This document shows, in pieces, positions 10,308 to 19,765 of a stretch of 64,000 bases of DNA (positions are counted from its first letter, which is position 1; each line of letters begins with the position of its first letter). The position numbers and the translations under genes were made by a program. Origin of the DNA: Cupriavidus sp. UYMMa02A (GTDB lineage: Bacteria; Pseudomonadota; Gammaproteobacteria; Burkholderiales; Burkholderiaceae). The stretch is from NCBI GenBank assembly GCA_001725945.1, contig LRMT01000281.1:1-64000 (forward strand). Reading direction: 5' to 3'. The notes under the pieces were generated by a model. The model did no database searches. It saw only the letters and a program-made list of their open reading frames with translations, and was not told the origin of the DNA.

Positions 10308-11425
10308 GACGGCACCCCTTCATACGCGGACAGCGACGAGCACGCCCCACACTTGCCGCAGCCGGCCTTGATGTCGGCCGACCGCATGCCTGCCGCCGAT
10401 ACCATCTGGCCCAGCGGCGCCAGGATGTCGCGCATGAACGCCGGCGTAGGCGCGGGGTGGTCTTCCAGCGGGGTACCGGAGATCGGCACGAACGGCACCA
10501 CGAAGGGATAGACGCCCATGTCCACGAGCCGGCCCGACATGGCGAGAATGGCGTCGGCCGTGTCGCCCAGCCCGGCGAGGATATAGGTGCTGACCTGTCC
10601 GCGTCCGAACACGCCCACGGCAGCCTCGAACGCATCCATGTAGCGCGACAGCGGCACCGATGCCTTGCCGGGCATGATGCGTTCGCGCACGGTGGGTGTG
10701 ACCACCTCGAGATGCATGCCGAGGCTGTCGATACCCGCGGCGCGCATTCGCGCGAACCAGCGGTCGTCATCGGGCGGCTCGCACTGGGCCTGGATCGGGA
10801 GGTCGACCGCGGCGCGGATCGCGAACGCACTGTCGCAGAGGATGCCGGCCCCGCGGTCAGGTGTCGGCGGCGTGCCGGTAGTGAGCACCATGTGTTTGAC
10901 GCCGTCGAGCAGCACTGCGGCGCGCGCGACTTCGGCAAGCTGCTCCGGCGTCTTCCTGGCAATGGTGCGGCCAGCCGCCAGTGACTGCCCGATCGCGCAG
11001 AACTTGCAGGTCTTGCGCCGGCTCTCGTAGCGGATGCAGGTCTGCAAGACCGTCGTGGCCAGCACGTCCGCGCCATGCAGCGTCGCGATCTGCGCATAGG
11101 GAATGCCGTCCAGCGTCTGCAAGCCATAGAAGCGCGGCGCTTTCGGGAAGCTGATGTCGGCGATCGGAATGGCGCCCCGCTTCAGCGCGCTGCGGCCGCT
11201 GCCATCTGGCGCCGAGGCGACGAACGGCGAGTGCCAGGCCGTGCTGGTATGCACCGGCACCATGATGGTTACGCCATCGATGGTCACCGCCTTGTGGTCG
11301 GACGGCCCGGCGCCGCCGCGCCGGCTTGCAGCGCCGGCCTGCGGGTCCTCCAGTCGCAGTCCGACCGACTGCAGTTCAGTCATCAACTGCCGGCTCGAGG
11401 CCGACATCGTCTCGCTGGGATGCAT
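10304..11425 (-). CDS. nitD: NitD: MSMEG_0568 family radical SAM protein
   Basis: 373 aa, intact. The cluster-binding motif reads CIRYESRRKTCKFC, i.e. C-x9-C-x2-C rather than the canonical C-x3-C-x2-C, followed by GHL-type barrel strands such as GMHLEVVTP. A C-terminal KAGCGKCGAC cluster could hold an auxiliary metal centre. This matches the radical SAM member of the Nit1C cluster. Expected chemistry is 5'-deoxyadenosyl radical-mediated, substrate unknown. The reading overlaps the end of nitC by about 50 nt, which is either real or a sign of another missing base near the nitC terminus. Confidence 0.85.
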   Translation of the reverse strand: MHPSETMSASSRQLMTELQSVGLRLEDPQAGAASRRGGAGPSDHKAVTIDGVTIMVPVHTSTAWHSPFVASAPDGSGRSALKRGAIPIADISFPKAPRFYGLQTLDGIPYAQIATLHGADVLATTVLQTCIRYESRRKTCKFCAIGQSLAAGRTIARKTPEQLAEVARAAVLLDGVKHMVLTTGTPPTPDRGAGILCDSAFAIRAAVDLPIQAQCEPPDDDRWFARMRAAGIDSLGMHLEVVTPTVRERIMPGKASVPLSRYMDAFEAAVGVFGRGQVSTYILAGLGDTADAILAMSGRLVDMGVYPFVVPFVPISGTPLEDHPAPTPAFMRDILAPLGQMVSAAGMRSADIKAGCGKCGACSSLSAYEGVPS

Positions 11426-12391
11426 GATCCGGGCTCCGATAGAGAGGAAGGGGAAACTCGCTCATCGCCGACACCGTGGCCGCCGGCCTGTCGTTGATGG
11501 CGAGGCTGAGCAATTCGGGGCGTGCGTAGTGGCCGACCGAGTCCATCATGCGCTTGCGCTTGGTGATGAGCCCCATGTCCAGGTCGGCGACCACCATCCT
11601 TCGCCCTCGCGCAGCGGCGGCGCGAGATGCTGGCCCTCCGGCGAGATGATCGCCGTGTTGCAACCGCCGCGCAGCGCCTTCTGCAGCGCTGGGTCGGTCG
11701 TTACGGACGCGATCTGGTCGTCGGTGAGCCAGCCCGTCGCGTTGACCACGAAGCAGCCGGCTTCGAGCGCGTGATGGCGGATCGTCGCCTCGATCTGGTC
11801 GGCGAAGACCGGACCGACGAGCGAGCCGGGGAACTGGCTGCAGTGGATCTCTTCATGCTGGGTCATCAATGCGTAGCGCGCGAGCGGGTTGTAATGCTCC
11901 CAGCACGCAAGCGCGCCGACGCGGCCGATTGCGGTCTGCGCCACCTTGAGGCCCGCCGCATCGCCCTGCCCCCAGATCATGCGTTCGTGGAAGGTCGGGG
12001 TCAGCTTGCGCCGTTTGACGGCGAGGCGTCCCTCGGTATCGAAGATCAGTTGGGTGTTGTACAGGCTGCCGTGGTCGCGCTCGTTGACGCCGAGCACGAC
12101 CACCATGCCGTGCAGCCTCGCCCGTTCTGCGACAGCGAGGGTCACCGGGCCGGGTATCGTCACGGCCTGCTCGTACAGGCGCAGATGATCGCTTCCGGAT
12201 TGCACCGGCGGGCGGACGAATGAGAAGTACGGGTAGTACGGCACGAACGTCTCGGGAAAGACGATCAGCTGCACCCCGTCGCGCGCGGCCTTGTCGATGG
12301 CCTCGACAACCTTGGCAAGCGTCCCTTCACCGGATTCGAGGTCCGGCGAGATCTGGACGGCTGCCGCGCGGACAATGCGTTTCTGTGACAT
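11376..12391 (-). CDS. nitC: NitC: Nit6803-type nitrilase, one frame break
   Basis: Nitrilase-superfamily hydrolase, about 338 aa when repaired. The catalytic triad is visible: Glu47 in FPETF, Lys129 in KRRKLTP and Cys163 in ALACWEHY. It belongs to the Nit1C nitrilase type found in cyanotrophic bacteria and cyanobacteria. A proposed substrate is a nitrile or cyanide-derived compound; the physiological one is unsettled. The frame breaks near 11603, inside the run after REGEG. The next frame continues with MVVADLDMGLITKRKRM and stops at 11376. ATG at 12391 lies 20 nt after the nitB stop. Confidence 0.85.
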
Positions 12392-12411
12392 GGCGATACC
12401 CCTGCGCTGGA

Positions 12412-12892
12412 TCAGACGGTCCAGGTGTCGATGATCAGTGCGTTCTCCTTGCGGTGGAGCAGCTTCAGGTCCAGCACGTCGAGCGGGTTGATCGGGCGGA
12501 TGCCCTCGACCAGCGACGCTTCGCCATGGCCGTAGAGGGCCTGCAGCGCGAAGCGGCAGGCATAGACCTTGCCGCCCTCGTCCATGAACTTGCGCAGTTG
12601 CTTGTTGACGTTAAGGTGGCCGGCGAACGCTTCGTCGCCAAGCGCGGGAACCCGCGCTGCAGGCCAAGGGTGACACCGGGGCCGTACAGCAGGATGCTGG
12701 TGTCGAACCCCTTGCGCTGCAACCGCGTGGCCTGCAGCAGGTTGACGAAGCCGATCGATCCCTCGAAGGCCACGGTATGGAAGGTCACCAGCGCCTTCTC
12801 TCCGGGTTCTGCCTTGACGTCCTCGAACACCTTTTCTTCGAAATCGACCAGGAAGTCGCCATCTTGTGGGCAGGTTGGTTGACTGCGGGCAT
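12412..12892 (-). CDS. nitB: NitB: MSMEG_0572 family protein, two frame breaks
   Basis: About 160 aa when repaired. The start MPAVNQPAHK at 12892 follows a good GGAG site. After a break near 12860 the frame gives DGDFLVDFEEKVFEDVK and LLYGPGVTLGLQRGFP. After a second break near 12650 it continues LNVNKQLRKFMDEGG to a stop at 12412. It matches the MSMEG_0572 'nitrogen starvation response' family, which resembles DsrE-like folds and heads the Nit1C operon. The biochemical role is unknown. It is the first gene of the nine-gene coupled unit. Confidence 0.8.
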
Positions 12893-13031
12893 GCTTTGCT
12901 CCAGTGGGTTGCGGTTGGCGGTGCGGCGCCATCCGCCACACCTGTCCGGCGCTGTCGCCGACGGTCCTGGTTGTGCAACCGATATGCCACCGACCGGGCT
13001 CAGCCCACCGATCAATTGCCGATCAAGCAGT

Positions 13032-13067
13032 CGCCATGCGATCGATCGCATCATTGATCGCATGGCG
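13032..13067. promoter_or_regulatory. Candidate MocR operator between nitB and the regulator gene
   Basis: The sequence contains a perfect 16-bp palindrome ATGCGATCGATCGCAT (13036-13051). A third copy of the half-site, GATCGCAT, follows 4 bp later (13056-13063). The outer ends also pair: CGCCATGCGATC (13032-13043) is the exact inverse of GATCGCATGGCG (13056-13067). MocR/PdxR-type regulators are known to bind combined direct and inverted repeats. The site sits in the divergent promoter region, 140 bp before nitB and 197 bp before the regulator. Confidence 0.65.
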
Positions 13068-13263
13068 TAAATGACTTTATCGCAGCGAAAACGACGACTT
13101 GCCGCCGTGAGCGAGTGCACCAGAATCGCGTGGAAAGCCGCCGCAAAGCGCATTGAGATGGTGCGCCCCTGCCGTCGGCGCACCATCATGCATCCGTTCC
13201 GATGCAATCAATCTGGCATGCGACATGCATTCAATGGCTCAGCGCCACACCGGCGCACACCGC

Positions 13264-14665
13264 ATGGAGAGACTCTTGTCCGGCCTGACCAGTCATTGGG
13301 TGAAGCGCATTGCAGACAGCCCGAAACCCGCTTACCTGATCATTCCCGACCTGATCGAGGAGGCACTTGCGGACGGGCGTCTGCAGGCGCGTGACCGCCT
13401 GCCCGGGCTGCGCGACCTGGCCGATGCGCTGGACCTGAACTATTCCACCGTCGCACGTGCGTATGGCGAGGCACGCAAGCGCGGCCTGATCGATGCGAAG
13501 GCCGGCAGCGGCACCTATGTGCGCGGCCGTGCCCCCGCGCTGCCGCTGCGCGGGGGCACCAGTGCCGAAATGACCATGAACATGCCGCCGGAGCCCCTCT
13601 CGCTTGCCACCAGGCTGCGCGAGTCGTCCGCAGCGTTGCTCGCCGCGACGGATCCATACATGCTGCTGCGCTACCAGGATTTCGGCGGCACCCCGGCCGA
13701 CCGTGCGGCCGTGACGGGCTGGCTGCGCCGGCTCGTGCCGAAGGCACCGGCGACACGCTGCTCATCTGCCCGGGCATGCACAGCGCATTGGTCGCCCTGT
13801 TGTCGCAACTGGCGAGGGCCGGGCAAACACTTTGCGTAGAGCCACTGGCCTATCCCGGGATCAAGGCCATCGCCGCACAGTTGGGCGTCCCGCTGCAGGC
13901 ACTGCCAAGTGACGAGGATGGCATGATCGGCAGCGCCTTCGAGCGTTTCTGTCAGGTGCACAAGCGCGCCGCTCTGTACTGCAACCCGACTATCCAGAAT
14001 CCGGGCACACGCACGATGCCCCAGGCACGCCGCGAGATCCTGGCTGACATTGCGCTACGCTATAACATACCGATCATCGAGGACGATGCCTATGGCATGC
14101 TGCCCCGGCGCACGCCGGACGCTTTTGCCACGCTGGCCCCTGAACTGACGTACTACATCACCGGCTTGTCGAAATGCTTCGGCGCCGGGCTGCGCACGGC
14201 GTTTGTCCATGCACCCTCGGCGAGGCAAAGCCAGCGCCTGGCAGGCACGTTGCGCGCCACGACAGTGATGGCGAGCCCATTCACTAACCTGCTGGCCACG
14301 ACCTGGATCAAGGATGGCACGGCCGACGAGATGCTCGCAGCGGTGCGCCAGGAGAATGCCGCACGCCAGGCCATCGCCGCTCGCGTGCTGGCCGGCCACC
14401 AGTACGCGGCCGATCCGCACGGCTTTCACCTCTGGTTGCCGCTGGACGCTGGCAATGCCTGGCGCCCGTCTGAACTGGCCTTGCATCTGCGTTCGCGCGG
14501 CATCGGCGCGTGTCGAGCTCAGCCTTCTCGACGGACGGCAACCCGCCCGATGCGATTCGTCTTTGCCTTGGCGGGCCCGGCGAGCGTGACGAGATCGAGG
14601 AGTCGATGCAGATTGTCGCGGATACGCTGGACGATCCGCACCATCTGCATTCGGCCATGCTGTAG
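13264..14665 (+). CDS. MocR-type regulator (GntR HTH fused to aminotransferase), two frame breaks
   Basis: About 467 aa when repaired. N-terminal GntR winged helix: LIIPDLIEEALADGRLQARD, then PGLRDLADALDLNYSTVARA (residues about 40-80). The C-terminal part is a fold-type-I aminotransferase. LIRYQDFGG-like and YCNPTIQNPGTR segments precede the PLP-lysine region TGLSKCFGAGLR. Breaks near 13742 and 14508; the C-terminus (FSTDGNPPDAIRLCLGG) ends at 14665. MocR proteins use PLP or an external aldimine as signal and usually control a divergent operon, so it is the likely regulator of nitB and the genes after it. Start ATG at 13264 chosen for its fit to the HTH N-terminus. Confidence 0.8.
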
Positions 14666-14678
14666 TCCAGGTCATCCC

Positions 14679-15545
14679 TCAGCCGCCAAGCCCCAGCAGC
14701 CGGACGGCATTCTCCTTGAGAATCCCTGGCATGACCTCCGAGCGGAAGCCCGCCTGGCTGAAATCCTCCATCCACCGCTGCGGAGTGATCAGCGGAAAGT
14801 CGCTGCCAAACAGCACCCGATCCTTAAGGAGCGTGTTGGCATAGCGCACGAGCTGCGGTGGAAAATACTTCGGGCTCCAACCGGAGAGGTCGATCCACAC
14901 GTTCGGCTTGTGCATCGCCACGCTGATCGCCTCGTCCTGCCAGGGAAAACTCGGATGCGCCATCACGATCTGCATGTCGGGGAACGCGATCGCCACGTCG
15001 TCCAGGTGCATCGGATTGCTGTACTCGAGCCGCAATCCGCCACCGCAGCGCATGCCCGAGCCGATTCCGCTATGCCCCGTATGGAAGATCGCCGGCAGAC
15101 CGTGCCCGTTGATGACCTCGTAGATCGGCCACGCCATCCTGTCGTTCGGATGAAAGCCCTGGACGGTCGGGTGGAACTTGAACCCCTTGACGCCGTGCTC
15201 CTCGATCAGCCTGCGCGCTTCGCGCGCGCCGAACTTGCCCTTGTGCGGATCGATGCTTGCAAAGGCCATCATCATGTCGCTGTTGGCCTGCGCCGCCGCC
15301 GCGATCTCCTCGTTTGGAATGCGGCGCCGGCCCAGGTTCGATTCGCTGTCCACCGTGAACATGATCAGGCCGATCCTGCGCTCACGGTAGTAGGCAACGG
15401 TCTCTTCGATCGTCGGCCGCCGCTTGTTGCCGAAGTATTTGTCGGCGGCGTGGTCGTACTCCTCGCCGTAGTTGTCGAACGGATTCCAGCAGCTGACCTC
15501 CGCGTGGGTGTGGAAGTCGATCGCCACAAGGTTCTGGTAATCCAT
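14679..15545 (-). CDS. Amidohydrolase (ACMSD/LigW-type metal-dependent hydrolase or decarboxylase)
   Basis: 288 aa, intact. The COG2159 fold is visible: metal-binding DFHTHAE at residues about 10-16, GVKGFKFHPT near 120, FHTGHSGIG, MAHPSFPWQDE and the terminal metal ligand in FGSDFPL. This family includes decarboxylases of aromatic acids (e.g. 5-carboxyvanillate, gamma-resorcylate) and ring-cleavage-product hydratases. It is the last gene of a minus-strand run with a Bug protein, porin and ferulate genes, so it probably acts on a lignin-derived aromatic. The exact substrate cannot be told. Confidence 0.75.
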   Translation of the reverse strand: MDYQNLVAIDFHTHAEVSCWNPFDNYGEEYDHAADKYFGNKRRPTIEETVAYYRERRIGLIMFTVDSESNLGRRRIPNEEIAAAAQANSDMMMAFASIDPHKGKFGAREARRLIEEHGVKGFKFHPTVQGFHPNDRMAWPIYEVINGHGLPAIFHTGHSGIGSGMRCGGGLRLEYSNPMHLDDVAIAFPDMQIVMAHPSFPWQDEAISVAMHKPNVWIDLSGWSPKYFPPQLVRYANTLLKDRVLFGSDFPLITPQRWMEDFSQAGFRSEVMPGILKENAVRLLGLGG

Positions 15546-15565
15546 GATTGGCTCCTCGCGCGGGG

Positions 15566-16554
15566 TCACGATTCGGCCGTGAAGCCGACCTTCTTCACGA
15601 GCTGGCCCCACTTGCGGTACTCGGCGTCCATCGAGCGCTTCATGTCGTCGGACGACGAGCCTTTCGCCACCAGGCCGATCGAGAAAAAGCCGTCGACGAT
15701 CGCCGGGTCCTTGAGCGCGTTGTTGATGGCGGCGCCGGCCGCCGCGAGGACAGCGGGCGGCGTCTTCGCGGGCGCCAGGAAGCCGAACCACTCGTCGGCC
15801 ACCACTTCCGGGTAGCCGAGTTCCGCGAATGTCGGCGCGTCCGGCAGGTACGGCGCGCGCGTGGCGCCCGAGGTGGCCAGCACGCGCAGCTTGCCGCTCT
15901 TGATGAACGGCAGGTAGTCGCCGGTCAGCGTGAAGCTCGAGGCGATCTGGCCGGCCACCACGTCGTTGACAGCCGGCAGCGAGCCGCGATACGGCACGTG
16001 GCGCAGGTCCAGTCCCGCGTTGATGCCGAACAGTGCGCCGACGAAATGCGGCGTCGATCCCGCGCCCGGGGAACCGTAGTTGGCCTCTTTCGGGTTGGCC
16101 TTCGCCCACGCAATGTAGTCCTTCACCGTGCGCACGCTGGCCGGCACGGCGGGACCAACTGCGAGACCGAATGTCATGTAGGCGGCCGTGGAGACCGGCG
16201 CGAAGTCCGCCGGCGAGTAGCTGAGCTTCGTGTAGACGTGCGGATACGTCGACAGCGCCGATGCCTGAGACAACGCCAGCACGCTGCCATCGGCCGGAGA
16301 GGCCTTCAGCAGCTCCAGGGCGATGCGCCCGCCAGCGCCGGGACGGTTGTCCACCACCGCGCCGCTGCGGGAGAACGCGGTACTGGCGAACTTCTCGCCG
16401 ACGCGCCGGGCCACCTGGTCGCCCACGCTGCCGGCTGGAAACCGTAGAGAACCTTGGCCTGCTGAACCGACTGCGCAAGCGCGGCCAGCGGCGAGAGGGC
16501 GCCGCACGCGGATGCCGCCACCAGGCCTTGAATGAAATCGCGGCGTGTTGCCAT
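15566..16554 (-). CDS. Bug/TctC-family periplasmic binding protein, one frame break
   Basis: About 329 aa when repaired. A twin-arginine-like leader begins MATRRDFIQGLVAASACG; the export route is inferred. The Bug signatures follow: VVDNRPGAGGRIALELLK, the glycine-rich NYGSPGAGSTPHF and HVPYRGSLPAVNDV. The frame breaks near 16440, between VLYGF and PAGSVGDQVARR. Bug proteins bind carboxylates or aromatic acids, sometimes for a tripartite tricarboxylate transporter; no TctA/B genes are nearby. Its place between the amidohydrolase and a porin suggests capture of an aromatic acid for this pathway. Confidence 0.8.
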
Positions 16555-16642
16555 GACTTGTCTCCTCGTTATAGTGTGTCGGGCGCCGCGGCGTGTCTTG
16601 CTGCGGCCTTCGGCGCTCTTGCCTGCCTCTCGCAGGCGGCGG

Positions 16643-17745
16643 TCAGAAAATATGCTTGATGCCGGTCATCACGCCGAGCTGTTGTCCGCCCGGACGTGTG
16701 TTCGAGCCGGTGGCGCCGCCGCTGACCGACAACGTCAGCTGGCCGTCGTTGTTGATGTAGCCGGCAGTCGCGTAAACCGACGTGCGCTTCGAGAACGCGT
16801 ATGTGCCGCGCACCGCGTAGAGCATCGCCTTGTTGTCGCTGTTGTGGAACTTGTAGTAGTAGACCTGCCCCGCGAGGTTGAAGGCCGGCGTCACGTCATA
16901 GGAGACGCCGCCGTAGATCATGTCGCTGCGCGGCGTCGGGCTGCCGTCGTTGTCGCGACGGATCCAGCCGAGACCGACCTTGGTCTGCGAAAAGATCGCG
17001 TAGCCACCCAGGAACAGACGATCGTCCGTGAAGCTGCTGCTCGTGAGGCCGGCGAATGCGCCCGGGCCGCCGCGCAGCGAGTCGTAGGCGGCGGACAGGC
17101 CGATCCTCGGACCCAGGCCCGTGAATTCGTACTGCAGCATCGCCGACCATTCGCGGCACTGCCGCTTGTCCGCCGCGTTCTCGCCGGCGCAGTTCTGGCC
17201 GGTCGGGCTCGGCCCGGCGTTGACCGTGTCGCGGCCGAAGCTGTAGGTGGCGCCCACCGTCAGGCCGCCGAATGTGCCCTTGTAGGACAGCGCATTGTCG
17301 GCACGCGCGTTCGGCAGGTAGCTGTCGAGCGAGCCGGAGGCGTAGATGTTCGGGCCGAGAATGTCGGCGTCCAGCGTCGCCCAGAACAGCATCGTGTACT
17401 GGCGGCCAAGGCCGACCTGGCCCCAGGGGCCGGAGAGCCCCACCAGCGCCTGCCGGCCGAACAGGCGGCCGCCCTGCCCCGACGTGCCCGCGTCCGGGGT
17501 GAAGCCGGATTCCAGCACGAACACGCTCTTCAGGCCGCCGCCGAGATCCTCGCTGCCACGCATGCCCCACCGCGACGCACCGTGCCGGTCAGCGTCGGCA
17601 TGCGTACCACGCTGTCCTTCGCGGTGCCGATGTTGTTGACGTACTCCACGCCCGTATCGATGACGCCATACAGCGTCACCGATTGCGCGCCCGCGATTGC
17701 CGGGGCCGCTACCAGTGCGGCAAGTCCTACCCGTCCAAACCTCAT
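16643..17745 (-). CDS. Gram-negative general porin, one frame break
   Basis: About 367 aa when repaired. Signal peptide at the N-terminus (MRFGRVGLAALVAAPAIAGA), then the porin opening SVTLYGVIDTGVEYVNN. Strand-like repeats follow (YTMLFWATLDADILG, LTVGATYSFGRDTV), and the protein ends GIKHIF with the C-terminal Phe needed for outer-membrane insertion. The frame breaks near 17570 between LTGTV and WGMRGSEDLGG. It belongs to the trimeric porin family abundant in Burkholderiales. Embedded in the ferulate gene run, it may provide outer-membrane entry for hydroxycinnamates. A GAGGAG-like site precedes the ATG. Confidence 0.85.
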
Positions 17746-17781
17746 CTGCTGTCTCCTCTTGTGATGACCGACCCTGTCGGC

Positions 17782-17799
17782 GTTGTTGTTGTTGTTGTT
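17782..17799 (+). repeat. (GTT)6 microsatellite in the porin leader
   Basis: Six perfect GTT units lie between the feruloyl-CoA synthetase stop (17839) and the porin start (17745). They read as AAC repeats in the minus-strand message, about 37 bp before the porin start codon. Confidence 0.85.
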
Positions 17800-17838
17800 G
17801 TGCTTACCGGCTCTGTAGCGTGGCTTCCCGCAGCCGGA

Positions 17839-19705
17839 TCACCCGCCATCGCGTCCGACTTCGTCGTAGAGCGCGTCGACGAGCGCGGCACGGCACGTAA
17901 GCACCGCGCGCTGGTTGATCGAGCCCTTGTCGGTCAGCTCGCCGTGATCGAGCGATGGCGCCTCGTCGAGCAACAACAGCCGCGTGACCCGCGTGGCGCT
18001 GCCCGTGGCGGTGAGGTCGAGCGTGCGCAGCATCGCCACAAAGGCGTCGCGCACCGGTGCGGACGACAGCACCTCCCGCGTGCCGCGTCCGCCGGCAGGC
18101 CGGCCAGGCGGCGGCATTCCGCCAGTTGCGGGAACACGAGCAGACCGATCTCGTCGCGGTCCGCGCCCGCGATCACCACGTCCTGTACGTATGAGGCGCC
18201 TGCGCCGATCGCTCGCGCACGCAGCGGCCCGACGCTCACGAACGTGCCGGTGCTGAGCTTGAAGTCCTCGGCAATGCGCCCATCGAACTGGAAGCCAAGC
18301 TCCGGCCGTTCGGGGTCGACGAAGCGCAGCGCATCGCCGGTGCAGTAGTAGCCTTCCTCGTCGAACACTGCCCGCTCGGGATCGGGCGCCGCGCGCCAGT
18401 AACCCGGCATCACGTGCGGCCCGCGAAAGCGCGCCTCGTACTTGCCGCTGGCCGGCACCAGCTTCAGCTCGCACCCCGCGGCCGGCAGGCCGACATAACC
18501 GGACCGGGCAACCGGCCCTGTCGTGAACAGGCTCGACGGCGCCGTCTCCGTCATGCCAAGGCCTGACATGATGCGGATGCGCTGGCCGCAATGCGCCTCG
18601 GTGACACGCTCGAGGCGGTCCCACGCCTCCTGCGAGAGGCCCGCCGCGGCAAAGAAGTAGAGATTGACGCGCGAGAAGAACGTCTCGCGCAGCGCGGCAT
18701 CGTGCTCGAGTGCCCTGCCAAGTTCCTCCCAGCCCTTCGGCACGTTGAAGTAGATCGTAGGTGCGATCTCGCGCAGGTTGCGCAGCGTGTCATCGAAGCC
18801 GCCCGGCACGGGCCGGCCGCCATCGATGTAGAGCGTGCCACCGTTGTACAGCACGATGCCGACGTGTGGCTGCCGCCGAACGTATGGTTCCAGGGCAGCC
18901 AGTCGACCAGCACCGGCGGCACGCGGGCGAGCTCCGGCATCGCCTGGCGCAGCATCTGCTGGTTGCTGCACAGCATGCGGTGCGTGGTCGTCACCGCCTT
19001 GGGCAGCCGCGTGGAGCCGGACGTAAAGAGGAACTTTGCGATCGTGTCCGGGCCGACCGCCGCATTGGCCGCGTCAACGCTGCCGGGACGCGTGTGCGCG
19101 AGCGCGTCGAACGACGTCGCGGCGCGGCCGGGAAGGATGCCATCGCGGGTCACGACTTCCACGCCGGCCGGCACCACGGCCTCGATGGCCCGCGCGAACG
19201 CGCGGCCGTCGGCGGCGTAGACCAGGCCCGGCGTCAGCAAATCGACCACGTGCCGCAGCTTGCCGAAGTCCCCAGAGACCAGCGAGTACGGCGGCGACAC
19301 GGCCGAGAACGGCACGCCAGCCCAGAGCGCGCCAAGCGCCAGCTGCAGGTGCTCGAGATCGTTGCCGGAGAGGATCACCAGCGGCCGCTCGGCGGACAGC
19401 GAGCGGTCCACCAGCGCTTGCCCGATCGAGCGCGCACGCGCCAGCATCTCGCCATAGGTGATCGTGATCCAGTTGCCGTCGGGGCCGCGCTGCGCCACGA
19501 GCACGCGCTCCGGGTGGCGCGCGGCCCCGGTGGCGAGACAATCGGACATCCGCTGCGGATAGTCCTGCAGCGCTTCGCGCGAACGCACGCGCCAGATCTC
19601 GCCGTCGCGATGGAACTCGGCCTCGGTGCGCCCGATGGCGACGTCCCGGTAGGACACGGCAGCGACCGCGGGGCCGGGGGCGGCTTGCGTCGAAACGTTT
19701 GTCAC
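17839..19705 (-). CDS. fcs: Feruloyl-CoA synthetase, two frame breaks
   Basis: About 622 aa when repaired. ANL-superfamily acyl-adenylate enzyme that activates ferulate and related hydroxycinnamates with ATP and CoA. Seen: P-loop KFLFTSGSTRLPKAV, DWLPWNHTFGGSH, the A5-type motif MSGLGMTETAPSSL, the adenylate-binding YYCTGDALRF and DGRIAEDFKLSTG. Breaks near 18868 (between GGSH and VGIVLYNGGTL) and near 18090. Start GTG at 19705, six bases after an AGGAG site, is preferred over the upstream TTG. It belongs with vdh and ech downstream of the same promoter, forming the ferulate-to-vanillate pathway. Confidence 0.85.
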
Positions 19706-19765
19706 GTCCTGTCTCCTCAAGGTTCTGTTGTCTCCCTCTACGGGGAGTATGTGGATTGCGCCGGC

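Noticed and set aside
13776..15815. 679-codon plus-strand frame joining the MocR C-terminal half to downstream DNA
   Set aside because: Only about the first 245 codons are MocR sequence. The rest is antisense to the amidohydrolase gene, read through because of the missing base near 14508.
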